Positions 40,148-49,639 of a stretch of 64,000 nucleotides of DNA are shown in pieces (within the stretch, counting starts at the first letter, position 1; each line of letters starts with the position of its first letter). Below the pieces are notes generated by a model that saw only the letters and a program-made list of their open reading frames with translations, ran no database searches and had not been told where the DNA came from. The stretch covers positions 22,157,854 through 22,221,853 of the forward strand of contig CM066913.1 in the NCBI GenBank assembly GCA_033964015.1, given 5' to 3'. Position numbers and translations under genes: made by a program. Source of the DNA: Scolanthus callimorphus (lineage: Eukaryota; Cnidaria; Anthozoa; Actiniaria; Edwardsiidae).

Positions 40148-40915
40148 ATGGAGAACACACAATTTTATCTCCATCTCCCCTCTGACAGTAGTATGGATGT
40201 ATTTCCAAATAATACTCTTTCCGAGTATCGGGTCCAGCTCCCTCACCGCATTCAATTGGGAGACGATTATGAGGTGGCCTTGGTTGAAATTCAGTTCCCC
40301 CACTCATGGAGAAATGTCCGTGAAGAGAATTTCTGGAATCGCTTCCACTTGGAAGATACGACCACATCAAATGAAACGCCAAAAACCTCTATAGTCCCAG
40401 AAGGTCACTACCCATCTATCGAAAGTATTATTCAAGTTATGAACCAAGAAATTCAAAAATTAGACAAAAAATTCAAAAATACACGGTTGACATATGACAA
40501 ACTGTCACACAAAGTTTCACTTCAAACTGCGGTGAATATTATAGTATTGTTCAAAGAAATTGGAGAAATGTTAGGATTCAAGAAAAACAAGCTCTATACG
40601 GGTACCATCACTGCGGAGAGAGAAGCAGATTTAGAGCACGGTTTCCACAACCTTTACGTCTACTGCGACATTATCCAGCCTCAGCTGGTAGGCGATGTTC
40701 AGGTTCCATTACTAAGGATCATCCCCGTAGAAGGAAAAGACGGAGAACGAGTGACGCGTACTTTTGTGAATCCGCAGTATTTACCGGTCAGCAGAAAAGA
40801 ATTTGACACCATCGAAGTCAATATAAAGCGATCGACTGGCGAAAATTTGCCATTTCAAACTGGACGTCTGTTGACTACACTTCATTTTCGCAGAGTGTCT
40901 CCGTGCTTTCAGTAA
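40148..40915 (+). CDS. Probable minor capsid (penton-like) protein
   Basis: A 255-residue intact frame, starting at the ATG at 40148 because the upstream in-frame extension is poorly conserved-looking and follows a stop. It begins MENTQFYLHLPSDSSMDVFP and has alternating beta segments (YRVQLPHRIQLGDDYEVALV, IIQPQLVGDVQVPLLRIIPV) and a terminal LLTTLHFRR. A beta-rich single-jelly-roll protein directly upstream of the major capsid gene is the usual place of the penton protein in Polinton-like elements. It ends one base before the next ATG. Assignment is by position and fold style, not by a search. Confidence 0.55.
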   Translation: MENTQFYLHLPSDSSMDVFPNNTLSEYRVQLPHRIQLGDDYEVALVEIQFPHSWRNVREENFWNRFHLEDTTTSNETPKTSIVPEGHYPSIESIIQVMNQEIQKLDKKFKNTRLTYDKLSHKVSLQTAVNIIVLFKEIGEMLGFKKNKLYTGTITAEREADLEHGFHNLYVYCDIIQPQLVGDVQVPLLRIIPVEGKDGERVTRTFVNPQYLPVSRKEFDTIEVNIKRSTGENLPFQTGRLLTTLHFRRVSPCFQ

Positions 40916-40916
40916 T

Positions 40917-42620
40917 ATGGGTCGATCGACAGACTTTTATAAGACCTATTATATGAATCAAGCCCAGCAAAAGGGTGGAAATATTCCCGCTTTTCACGGA
41001 GCGCCAACGCAACGAGGTTATGGTTTAGGCTCCATACTTAAAGGACTTTTTCGTTGGGCTGTTCCGAAAGTTTCTGCAGCTGCTAAAACTGTAGGGAAAG
41101 CGGCTATAAAGGAGGGTGTCGGCTTGGCCGAGGATTATCTCCAAGGAAAAGATCTGAAACAGTCGACATTGAAACGAGGGAGAAAGATAGGCGGGCAAGT
41201 CCTTGATGAGATAAAGTCCCAGAATGCATCGCAAGAAGGTGGTAAAAAACCTACAAAAAGGCGAAAGGCAGCCAAATCGAATCAGTCTGCTCCAGCAAAG
41301 AGACAGAGAACATCTCCTTCTAAGAAAGGAAAGAAAGATCTATACGCAATCTACCATGGCCCATCCACTAGATCCTCGGAATGCAGCAAGTCCAAATTAG
41401 ATTTATTTTTAGCTCCTAGTATTCAGACTGTGATTGAAAAAGGACAAATTGTCGAACACTTTCCTGTATCCAACCTGTCCGATACAGGTCCCCTTGAATT
41501 TAACATCTCGGGTAGTGGTGATGAATTTATTGATCTGAGACAATCCTGGTTGTACATCATGGTTAAAATAACAAAGGCAGATGGGGCCGATCTGGTAGAA
41601 GACGATCAAGTAGGACCTGTCAACCTTTTTCACCAAGCTCTCTTCAGCCAAGTAGACCTGACCCTCAACGATAAAGTCGTCTCATCATCCACCAACACCA
41701 ACCCCTATCGAGCCATGATGACCACACTGCTCACTTACGGATCTGACGCTAAGAAATCGCAACTCAGTGCAGAACTCTTCTACAAAGATACCCCTGGTAA
41801 AATGGATGTGAACAACCCTCTAGCCGGTGCTGCAGCAAGAAATGAAGGGCTCTATCAACGTTATAAGCATACTAAGAAGAGTGCCCGGTTCGAACTCATG
41901 GGTCCTTTACATCTTGACCTGTTTCACCAAGATCGACTCATTTTAAATGGCGTCACTGCTCGCATCAGACTCAACCGCAGCAAGAACGCCTTTTGTCTCC
42001 TATCTCCTACTGACGATGCCGATTTTAGAGTGAAAATCCTCGAAGCAAAACTGATGGTGCGCAAAGTAAAGCTGACCAACGAGCCTTTTTTAGGTCTCAC
42101 TGCTGCTCTGAAAAAAGTTCCCGCCCTCTACCCTATTCGTCGCGTGGAGTGTAAATCCATCTCCATTCCCACAGGAAATATGAATTTCAGACCAGACGAT
42201 GTTTTCCTAGGATCCATCCCTAGATGCCTTTTTCTGGCTTTTGTAGAAAATACAGCCTTTGTTGGAGATTTCAACAAGAATCCTTATAATTTCCAACATT
42301 TCAAAGCGACCCATGTTGGAGTCTACGTCAACGGAGAGGCCACACCCACGAAAGCTCTTGAACTCAACTTTGAACAGAAAAAGTATCTAGAGGGTTACAT
42401 GAGTATGTTCCATGGCTCAGAGACCTTGTTCCACGACATAGGGAACCAGATCTCTCGAGAAGATTACAGTAAAGGTTACGCCTTATTTGGATTTGATCTG
42501 AGTCCCGATCTTGCCGCTGGCCCCCACGTCTCCCCCATAAAACAGGGAAACCTGCGTATCGAGGTTCAGTTTGGCGAAGCATTGCAGCCACCGGAACTGC
42601 ATACTCTACGCCGAGTTTGA
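40917..42620 (+). CDS. Probable major capsid protein (F54H12.2-like)
   Basis: A 567-residue intact frame. The N-terminal 140 residues are special: a Gly-rich start (APTQRGYGLGSILKGLFRW), an amphipathic Ala/Lys region (about 50-100) and a strongly basic stretch (about 109-140; KKPTKRRKAAK, PAKRQRTSPSKKGKK). The body (about 155-567) is beta-rich, beginning LDLFLAPSIQTVIEKGQIVE, with GPLHLDLFHQDRLILNGVTA midway and GYALFGFDLSPDLAAGPHVS near the end. Length and gene order (after penton-like, before protease) fit a double-jelly-roll major capsid. The N-terminal part resembles adenovirus core/membrane-lytic peptides fused in front. It is one of the best-preserved genes of the element. Confidence 0.7.
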   Translation: MGRSTDFYKTYYMNQAQQKGGNIPAFHGAPTQRGYGLGSILKGLFRWAVPKVSAAAKTVGKAAIKEGVGLAEDYLQGKDLKQSTLKRGRKIGGQVLDEIKSQNASQEGGKKPTKRRKAAKSNQSAPAKRQRTSPSKKGKKDLYAIYHGPSTRSSECSKSKLDLFLAPSIQTVIEKGQIVEHFPVSNLSDTGPLEFNISGSGDEFIDLRQSWLYIMVKITKADGADLVEDDQVGPVNLFHQALFSQVDLTLNDKVVSSSTNTNPYRAMMTTLLTYGSDAKKSQLSAELFYKDTPGKMDVNNPLAGAAARNEGLYQRYKHTKKSARFELMGPLHLDLFHQDRLILNGVTARIRLNRSKNAFCLLSPTDDADFRVKILEAKLMVRKVKLTNEPFLGLTAALKKVPALYPIRRVECKSISIPTGNMNFRPDDVFLGSIPRCLFLAFVENTAFVGDFNKNPYNFQHFKATHVGVYVNGEATPTKALELNFEQKKYLEGYMSMFHGSETLFHDIGNQISREDYSKGYALFGFDLSPDLAAGPHVSPIKQGNLRIEVQFGEALQPPELHTLRRV

Positions 42621-42675
42621 ATGTTTGATTCAGATTGACTCTAATCGCAACGTGACCTACAACTGGAGTGGTTAG

Positions 42676-43194
42676 ATGAATACCAGACAGATTACAGCTG
42701 TGTTACAAGCCGATCGCTATACCCGACCCTATTTTCAAGGTGTTTTTGCCTCGGACCGTCTCCCCTCAAAAGTACACTACCCCGCTGCCATTGTAATGAA
42801 TGTGGACCCACATAACAAACCAGGAAGTCATTGGTGCGCAGTTTATATCACCAAAAACAAGAAAGGAACTTTTTTTGATTCGTATGGACAAGAACCCAAA
42901 GACTATACGCCTTTATTTCAAGAATTTCTAGATGAACACTGTAAAGAATGGACCTATAATACCAAATGCCTTCAAAGTCTAGACTCTAACGCCTGTGGAC
43001 ATTATACTCTGTACTTTTTGTTACTTCGTTGTCGAAATATTTCCACTCCAAATATTGTAATACGATTTTCGTCCAATACAAGAACCAGTGATCGCTATGT
43101 GTATCATTTTATTATGAAATATTATGCATATGTATTACTTAAGAATAAGAAACATGTAAAGCACCAAGTATCAAGAAGTAAACAATCCAAGTAA
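42676..43194 (+). CDS. Adenain-type cysteine protease
   Basis: A 172-residue intact frame. The catalytic set of adenovirus-type (C5/Ulp1-like) proteases is visible: His52 in KPGSHWCAVYI, an acidic residue at Asp68 in FFDSYGQEP, Gln100 and Cys107 in QSLDSNACGHYTLYFLLL. The Gln-to-Cys spacing of seven residues is that of adenain. These enzymes mature capsid proteins and sit next to capsid genes in Polintons and adenoviruses. The last 45 residues (basic, KKHVKHQVSRSKQSK) are not part of the core. The gene starts 55 bp after the capsid gene. Confidence 0.85.
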   Translation: MNTRQITAVLQADRYTRPYFQGVFASDRLPSKVHYPAAIVMNVDPHNKPGSHWCAVYITKNKKGTFFDSYGQEPKDYTPLFQEFLDEHCKEWTYNTKCLQSLDSNACGHYTLYFLLLRCRNISTPNIVIRFSSNTRTSDRYVYHFIMKYYAYVLLKNKKHVKHQVSRSKQSK

Positions 43195-43225
43195 TATAAG
43201 TCTCTTTATTGATCGTTTTTTACAT

Positions 43226-44903
43226 TTAACCATTAAAGTTCAGCCACCGTGGACGAGTTTGGTTCCTAGACCTTCGTGTATTGACCCTCGTAGGCCCTAC
43301 GGGAGGGCCTATAGACTGTGGTGTGTCAGGAAGGTTAAAGGCTGGGGTCTCGTCTTCTCTTGATTTTGACTTGAAATCTCTCAAAACCATCCGTCGTGTT
43401 TGATTACGCACCAAATCTTCTGGGGTGTTCATTTTGGCCAGTCCTTGCGCAAACGTTTCCCATCCTACAGGGTCAAATCCTTTACGCGTCTTTAAAAGGT
43501 CACTCACAAGATCTACCACGTGAGAGCCGACCAGCGGTTGATCTCCGAAAATCAATTGACCTTGATCATCCCATTTCATGATTTCGGGATTCTCTTTGAT
43601 TTTGTGAATCAAAGACGGGAGAAGCGGGTCCGGATACGGTTCCAGTTGCGGTGGTATTAAGGCACCGAACTTACGTCTGGAGGGATGGACACAGGATCCT
43701 CCTGCCAACTGGTACTTGCTCTGTCTGGTGGACTGATTTTTGCTTTCTTGGGTTTGGGTTCTATAACATATAATGAAAAATTCAAATTTTATTTTTTGAT
43801 TTCAGAACACGAATAAAGACATGTCGCTACGATGGCTAATTTCAATACAGAGATGTGTAATTATGCATATACGTTATCCTTTCAACAAAAGAAATTTTAT
43901 CAGAAATTAGCATGAAAGCCAATTCAACCGTGGAATAATGTTACTTACCTGGAGGTTTTTCAGGTGCGGGTCTCTTTCTTTTTTGATGATTTTGGATAGA
44001 CCTCTTCTCTGTTGGTGAGTTTTGATGTGAGCGTTATACGGAGCTTTGTTGGTGAAGGTCTTTTCACAAGTCTTGCACTTGAACAACTTTTCTTTGGCTC
44101 TGTTTTCGTGGACGATTTTCTCATGACGCTCTAAATCTTCCTTTCAGCGGAACGCCTTGTCGCACTTGGAGCAGGAGTAGTCCTTCTGATCCAAATGGGT
44201 TTTTTCGTGTCTCTGTAGATGCTGCTTTAGCAGGAATGACTTGTCACATGTTGTACAGTGGAAATTTTTTGGGTTGTCATGAATTTTTTGATGTCGCTTT
44301 AGATTTGAAGCTTTGTCGAATGATTTTAAACACGTCTCACACTGGTTTCTGACCCCTTTAGCAGGAGGATGGTTCTCTTCTCTTTTTCTTTTACCGCCAC
44401 CAACTTGAACCTTAAAAGTAATTAAAAAGGCGGGGTTGGAATACACTCAAAGTTGTAGAACTTCTATACATATGTCATCTATTTATATGATCTACTTACT
44501 GGTTCGGAAAGAACAGGTTGGGGAGACTCATCGACCTTGGTTGAATCGGAAATATTCTTTTCTCCCTCCTCGACCGATAGCAACCTTTCTGTCGAGTTCT
44601 AAAAATCAACGATAGTAATGAGTAACCAGCAACGTGAAAATATTGATAAGGTAAAACAAAACTTACTGAGAATAGGGGAGACACTTCGGTCGCTATCTCT
44701 TGGTAAGTATCAGGATTACGACGGCACTGTTCAAGAAGTCGTTCCACAGCTTCAGATAACTCTGGAAGAATCTCTGGAAGAATCTCTTTTGTTGGATCGA
44801 TGATTGGTGCAGCTATATCGTTCTTATCGTTGTCACTGCAGCATACATAAACGTCGGGTGGAACTTCAACCTCCTCCAACGTAAAGGTTTTGTATAGGTC
44901 AGT
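43226..44903 (-). pseudogene. Spliced C2H2 zinc-finger gene on the opposite strand
   Basis: Four minus-strand exons with GT-AG introns: 44903-44667, 44598-44500, 44410-43949 and 43760-43226. The first two junctions are phase 0. Exon 1 encodes an acidic region (TDLYKTFTLEEVEVPPDVYV). Exon 3 carries four C2H2 fingers (CETCLKSF, CTTCDKSF, CSKCDKAF, CKTCEKTF). Exon 4 encodes a conserved-looking C-terminal domain (IPPQLEPYPDPLLPSLIHKI, MKWDDQGQLIFGDQPLVGSH). An in-frame TGA (44144-44146) interrupts the third finger, and a frame change is needed near the end of exon 3. The 5' end is missing at the truncated right side of the element. The protein probably binds DNA, but its target is unknown. Confidence 0.65.
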
Positions 44904-44924
44904 CTATAACACAAAAAAATAAGT

Positions 44925-46248
44925 CCATTAAATGTCAACTTCTGCGCTTGGCCAGTACTTGCAATTAAACTTGTAAAAGAGATACATGATTCGCACACAG
45001 AATTATCACTCCTACAGATAAGCCAGCAACCAGTTGTTCTCCAGTAGCCTTTGCTTGGGAACTGCTGCATTGCCTGATCTCCATCATCCTCATGTTCATC
45101 ACTACTAGTGCATGGAACATGATGAAATACCTTGGAATTCATCTCCAGTGTTCTAACACCCTCACACAAGCTGTAACTTTCTAATTCTTTCACCAGATTG
45201 CTAATTGTTGTGTTCCTCATACTCCTTCGGGTTTCAATGTACAAGGATGATCTTCAGCTATTAAGCATCCAAACGCTTTAACAGTGAATCCAAGGCTTTC
45301 ATCCACAATTATCTCTAACTCGGGAAGCAGCCTTTGCTTGGGAACTGCTGCATTGCCTGATCTCCATCATCCTCATGTTCATCACTACTAGTGCATGGAA
45401 CAACATGATGAAATACCTTGGAATTCATCTCCAGTGTTCTAACACCCTCACACAAGCTGTAACTTTCTAATTCTTTCACCAGATTGCTAATTGTTGTGTT
45501 CCTCATACTCCTTCGGGTTTCAATGTACAAGGGATGATCTTCAGCTATTAAGCATCCAAACGCTTTAACAGTGAATCCAAGGCTTTCATCCACAATTATC
45601 TCTAACTCGGGAAGCAGGAAAAGATAATTCATTTTCTTAAAAACAACCCTGTCGCTCATGATTTTTGTGTCCCAGTTCTTGAGAGTTTTAAGCCCGTGTA
45701 TGCGCTTCCCAAACTCTATGAAGGTCGAGTAGTAATAGCCTGCAGCCTTTTCCACCTCCTGTGGCTGTGTCTCGGCGATAGAACGGTCAGGTCTCGGCAC
45801 TGGCTTTGGCGTTTCATGGCTTTTTTGAGGCATGTTTTGCGAAGGAAGAGCACCAACTACTAGCTTTTTTATGGTCTTGACGTTGCCATGAACTGCAATA
45901 GGAAATAAACGAGAAATCAATGAAGCACTTTGCAAAAATCCATCTAGATTTTCATAACAACAAAGCGAACAGCAAAGCGGACATTCAAAGACACATTTGG
46001 CTTCAAAACTTACAGATCTCGATCTCTTCGTCTCGGAAATGCCTCTCACAAATAAATATCCTGTCATTCTTTATTCGCTCTCTCAATTCCTTGTCGATTG
46101 TCCTGGATTTGGTTATCTCGTTGAGCAACTGGCTTCGCCATTGCTTATGTTCTTCGTCCTTCGACGATGGCAGCTTCCAGATTCCGATCCCGGCTTTCTT
46201 CTGCACGATCCACAGCCTTTAACGGCACAATTATCGCCTGGCATGCTT
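44925..46248 (-). pseudogene. THAP/P-element-type transposase, N-terminal half
   Basis: From the ATG at 46248 the minus strand encodes a THAP zinc-finger start (PGDNCAVKGCGSC), then after a one-base frame change near 46195 the rest of the domain (IGIWKLPSSKDEEHKQWRSQ, FICERHFRDEEIEIC). That gives the C2CH ligands. A phase-1 intron (46013-45893) leads to a second exon with a P-element-type mid region (FLLPELEIIVDESLGFTVKA, RRSMRNTTISNLVKELESYS). A 283-287 bp tandem duplication (45047-45616) shifts the frame and creates an early stop at 45315. Beyond it the sense continues (WRTTGCWLICRSDNSVCESC) until the junction with the Polinton-like element near 44.92 kb. It belongs with the catalytic half at 36.45-37.73 kb. 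Confidence 0.75.
45047..45616. repeat. Tandem duplication inside the THAP-type gene
   Basis: Copies 45047-45329 and 45330-45616 are almost identical. They differ by a 3-bp indel (ggaacatgatg versus ggaacaacatgatg), a 1-bp indel (acaaggatg versus acaagggatg) and little else. Confidence 0.9.
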
Positions 46249-46378
46249 GCCGATACTTTAAACTTAGATAATTTGCAAATATAAGTACTTTTACGCCAAA
46301 AACGGTCGAATATAAACTTAAAATATCTCACGATGACTAGAAAGTTTGCTTGTTGTTCTGTTATGGCGACGCGTTGCT

Positions 46379-47424
46379 GTGCACGTAAAATATCATGTCC
46401 TTAGCAAGTGTTTCAAATGTAAAAGGTGGAAGTCAAAGCCACAAGAACAGGTTATGGCACCATTACCACTAGCGCGTGTTACCCCCGACAATCCACCGTT
46501 TTCATACGTAGGTGTCGATTACTTTGGTCCCATCATTGTGAAGCTGAAAAGAAGTAAAGTCAAGAGATATGGCTGTCTATTTTCCTGTTTGACAATGCGT
46601 GCGGCCGTCCACATAGAAATCGCCTACGAGCTAACTACAAATTCCTTCCTCCAAGCCTTTTCCCGTTTCGTTAGTAGACGAGGTCCTCCCAAGGAAGTAT
46701 TCAGTGACAATGGCACTTACTTCAAGGGTGCAGAGGAAGAAGTGAAACAAGCATTGAAAACGTGGAACCAAGCACGAATTGAAGATACCCTCCTCAAAGA
46801 TGCAATCCAATGGCACTTCAATCCCCCCAGAGCAAGTCACGCCGGTTGGATCTGGGAAAGGATGATCGGTTCTACACGCAAGATTCTACGCATTTGACTT
46901 GGCAACCATCTACGCATTTGACTTGGCAACCAGATAGTAGAAGACGAGACCCTTAGTACACTGATGGCAGAAACGGAGAAGATCCTCAATGATCGCCCCC
47001 TCACCAAAGTTACCGACGACCCAAGAGATCTAGAGCCTTTGACGCCGAATACGCTCCCTATCGTAATCCATGTATTGCCGCAGCAGATTTCTCAGTACCA
47101 GGAGATAGATCTACTAGACGATGGCGTCATGCACAATACCTAACTAACATCTTCTGGAGACGTTGGGTCACTGAGTATATGAAAACCCTTCAAGAACGGC
47201 AGAAGTGGCTAAAGCCTCGACGTAACCTCGCCAAGGGAGATCTCGTGCTTCTAGCAGATGAGCAAATGCCTCGCGGTCAGTGGCCAATGGGTGTGGTCGA
47301 AGATGTAGAAGCTGATAAGTACGGCGCAGTACGTCATGTCGTTGTGAAGACAGCGAGCTCGCGAATGAGAAGAGATGTCCGAAAGATTTGCTTGCTAGAG
47401 GCAGAAACAACCAAGGATGGTTAA
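46379..47424 (+). pseudogene. BEL/Pao integrase, broken
   Basis: The plus-strand frame begins in the zinc-binding N-terminal region (VLSKCFKCKRWKSKP) and holds the catalytic core: FSYVGVDYFGPIIVK (first Asp), VFSDNGTYFKGAEEEVK (second Asp) and a Glu in WERMIGSTRKIL. It then hits a TGA at 46895, within a 24-bp tandem duplication. Sense continues ([20 protein letters not shown]), changes frame near 47.13 kb, and ends with the BEL-type C-terminal domain (RRNLAKGDLVLLADEQMPRG, HVVVKTASS). It has the same strand as the gag part at 33.7-36.1 kb. Together they look like the two ends of one element, with protease and RT missing. No clear LTR follows. Confidence 0.85.
46885..46932 (+). repeat. 24-bp perfect tandem duplication containing a stop codon
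   Basis: The unit tctacgcatttgacttggca+acca occurs twice in a row. Both copies hold the same in-frame TGA. Confidence 0.9.
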
Positions 47425-47439
47425 GAGAAACATTTGAAT

Positions 47440-48519
47440 TCTCAAGTCAAATCAATCAATTTACCCAAGTTACTCAGGGGACCATGGGTCCAGATCGGAA
47501 ATTAGGTAAAAATCGTTAAAAAATTATATATCAATAACCATACATTGAAATCCCATAAAACTTTGGGATATTATTACACACGATTAAGGGATAAGGTACA
47601 ACTATTGATCTTGACCCCTGACCGTCACGTGATTTAATTACTGATTATTAAGTAGCTTTCGTCTTTGCCGACTCGGGAGTATCACAAAACCGCGTAATAC
47701 CTAAGGTCTCTCCGCCTAAATAACAGCATTGTATACACGGCTATTGCTTAGCAATTCGAGAAATTGGCGCAACGTCTTAGTTTGGCTGTTACTTTAGCCG
47801 TTTTATCGAAAAATTATAAATATCGGCAAAGACGAAATTCAGTACACAGTTTCACGTTGAAAGCGTAAATTGGTGCAAAGTCTCTAATTAGAACATGATA
47901 CTTTATTCCATTAAGAGTACCTTTCTTGTAATAAACAAACCAAGACATAGAGTTTGACACTACTCCATAAAGGAAATTTAACGGCATGTCTCGTTATTTT
48001 ACCGCCGCCATTTTCTTGCAGCCTAAGCCTGCTGTTCAAAACAAAAGTGGACAGCGGTTAATTGTACAACCAATCAGAACGTCGTAAAGCGTTGCTATTG
48101 GAGAAGATCAAGATGGCGGACGTAGTGAAGGTTTTTTGCCAAGAGAGCAAGAAGCGTTTGTGGTGTTTTTACAAAAAAAAGTTCTATAAAATCATACAAA
48201 AAACATCAACAGAAACCGGATTAGTATATTTCTGAAATTGCATACATAACCCAACCTTTAAAATCCGTAGAGCAAAACAAATCGGTCCGTTAAAAGTAAA
48301 TAAACACGATACAAAAAAATAGCGCTGTGTTGTTTGTAACTTTAATTTACTTTCATTAAAAGCTCCAGTTCACTTTTGACAGCTCTTCTTGTTTATCTAT
48401 TGCATGCTAGATAGAATTACAGGCATTTCCGATAAGTGATGCTACATTTTGGCGCAAAATTCGAAGGTTAGCAGTTAGGAAGCACGATTGGAGAGAGTAC
48501 ATGTTCTAGTTTGTAAGTC
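47440..48519. other. Promoter-like 5' part of the unclassified transposon; no gene
   Basis: Contains ccgccgccattttc (about 48003) and caagatggcggac (about 48110), both YY1-like, within a locally GC-richer stretch. No open coding sequence was found. Confidence 0.4.
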
Positions 48520-48930
48520 ATGAGTAGTCGTACATTTTTGAGCCCCAAAACGTGTGGCTTTGGAAAAGTAGCCGCTATTAATTCGGCAAGGAAGACGAGA
48601 CAACTTACTCGCGGGGAAAATGAAGGCAAAGCTAAGTTTCGAGCGCGAATCAAACAGGAACATTACAAGAACTTCCATGAAATAGTCCAGGACAGAGCAG
48701 AGGAATTTGCTATCGATTTTAAGGCTTTCACCCTGAAATTCGCAGCTCTTCTGGGGGCCATTCAGAAATGGAGCCATCGCAAGAAACGGAAAAGGAGGAC
48801 TTTTTCCAGCAGTTTTCTGTTGAGAACTGGCTTAAGCTCTCTACTGCAAAGAAACGTGAACACTCACTCTTCGACTGCAAAGGCTGTCACCAGATTACAG
48901 TAGGACACAGTCACTGTTCCCTTTGAAGTC
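48520..48930 (+). CDS. First ORF of the unclassified transposon, unknown function
   Basis: Starts at an ATG (48520): MSSRTFLSPKTCGFGKVAAI, followed by a basic helical region (RIKQEHYKNFHEIVQDRAEE). Near 48750 the protein-like sense passes into the adjacent frame (QETEKEDFFQQFSVENWLKL, then FDCKGCHQITVGHSHCSL with a C..C pair), so an indel or a short intron is likely. Unknown family. The basic N-terminus suggests DNA binding. Confidence 0.4.
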
Positions 48931-49639
48931 CAAGCGCTTGCAGGCTGAGGGTAAAACCAACCCATTACAGCTGCCTGTCTACAAAACGAAAACATGCCCA
49001 AGCAACAACTGCTTAATAAGAAAGCCATCAAGGAAACTGCCAAGAGTCTGTATGGAGTTATCTAGAAACAAAGAAAACAAAGTGTGAAAAAAAGCAAGGA
49101 AGAAGGTGTCTACTAAGAGAATCAAAAGAAACTATTGAAGAAAACTAGAAAAAAAACATCAGTTATCAGGTATATAACATTCAATAAAAAATAACATTTT
49201 GTGAACATATTTCAGTCCAAGACTAATTTGAATAGATAATTGATCAATTAAAATATTATACCATGCTGAGTATAGAAAAAATCGCTGGAATCAACCCAAG
49301 TCTACCTGCAAAGGGGGTACGGGGTATTAACAAAAAATGCAAAAAAAAAACTATAAATATAAATATAAATATATTCCAAAACTGAAAACACTCCATCCCT
49401 TGGGCAATGCCATATACTCCCCCTGGTTGATTTCATTCCTTGACTTGGTAAACTTAATTTATGTAACTGAAGTGTTGTGTTATTGCTTTTAGGTGTTTGG
49501 GAAACAGGCAGTCCTTAAACGCACGTCAACGAGAAAGACTGTCCATGTCATTTGAAAGCAAACGATCTACAGAGGAAAGGAGTATTAATGAAAGAAGCAA
49601 AAAAGGCAAAAGAGAGATCACACTGGCAATGTTGACAGC

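Larger units (their letters stand above)
37731..44910. mobile_element. Polinton/Maverick-like element, incomplete
   Basis: The block contains, left to right on the plus strand: a PC4-like protein, two small ORFs, integrase plus chromodomain, a minor-capsid-like protein, a major-capsid-like protein and an adenain-type protease. A spliced zinc-finger gene lies on the minus strand. The combination of retroviral-type integrase, adenovirus-type protease and capsid-like proteins defines Polinton-like integrated viruses. A protein-primed DNA polymerase B and an A32-like packaging ATPase are normally present but are absent here. The right terminus appears lost at about 44.91 kb, where the sequence becomes THAP/P-element. 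Several genes carry frameshifts or stops. Confidence 0.75.

Noticed and set aside
44618..44803. Plus-strand frame inside the zinc-finger gene
   Set aside because: Antisense to exon 1 of the spliced minus-strand gene, which has consensus splice sites and coherent protein sense.
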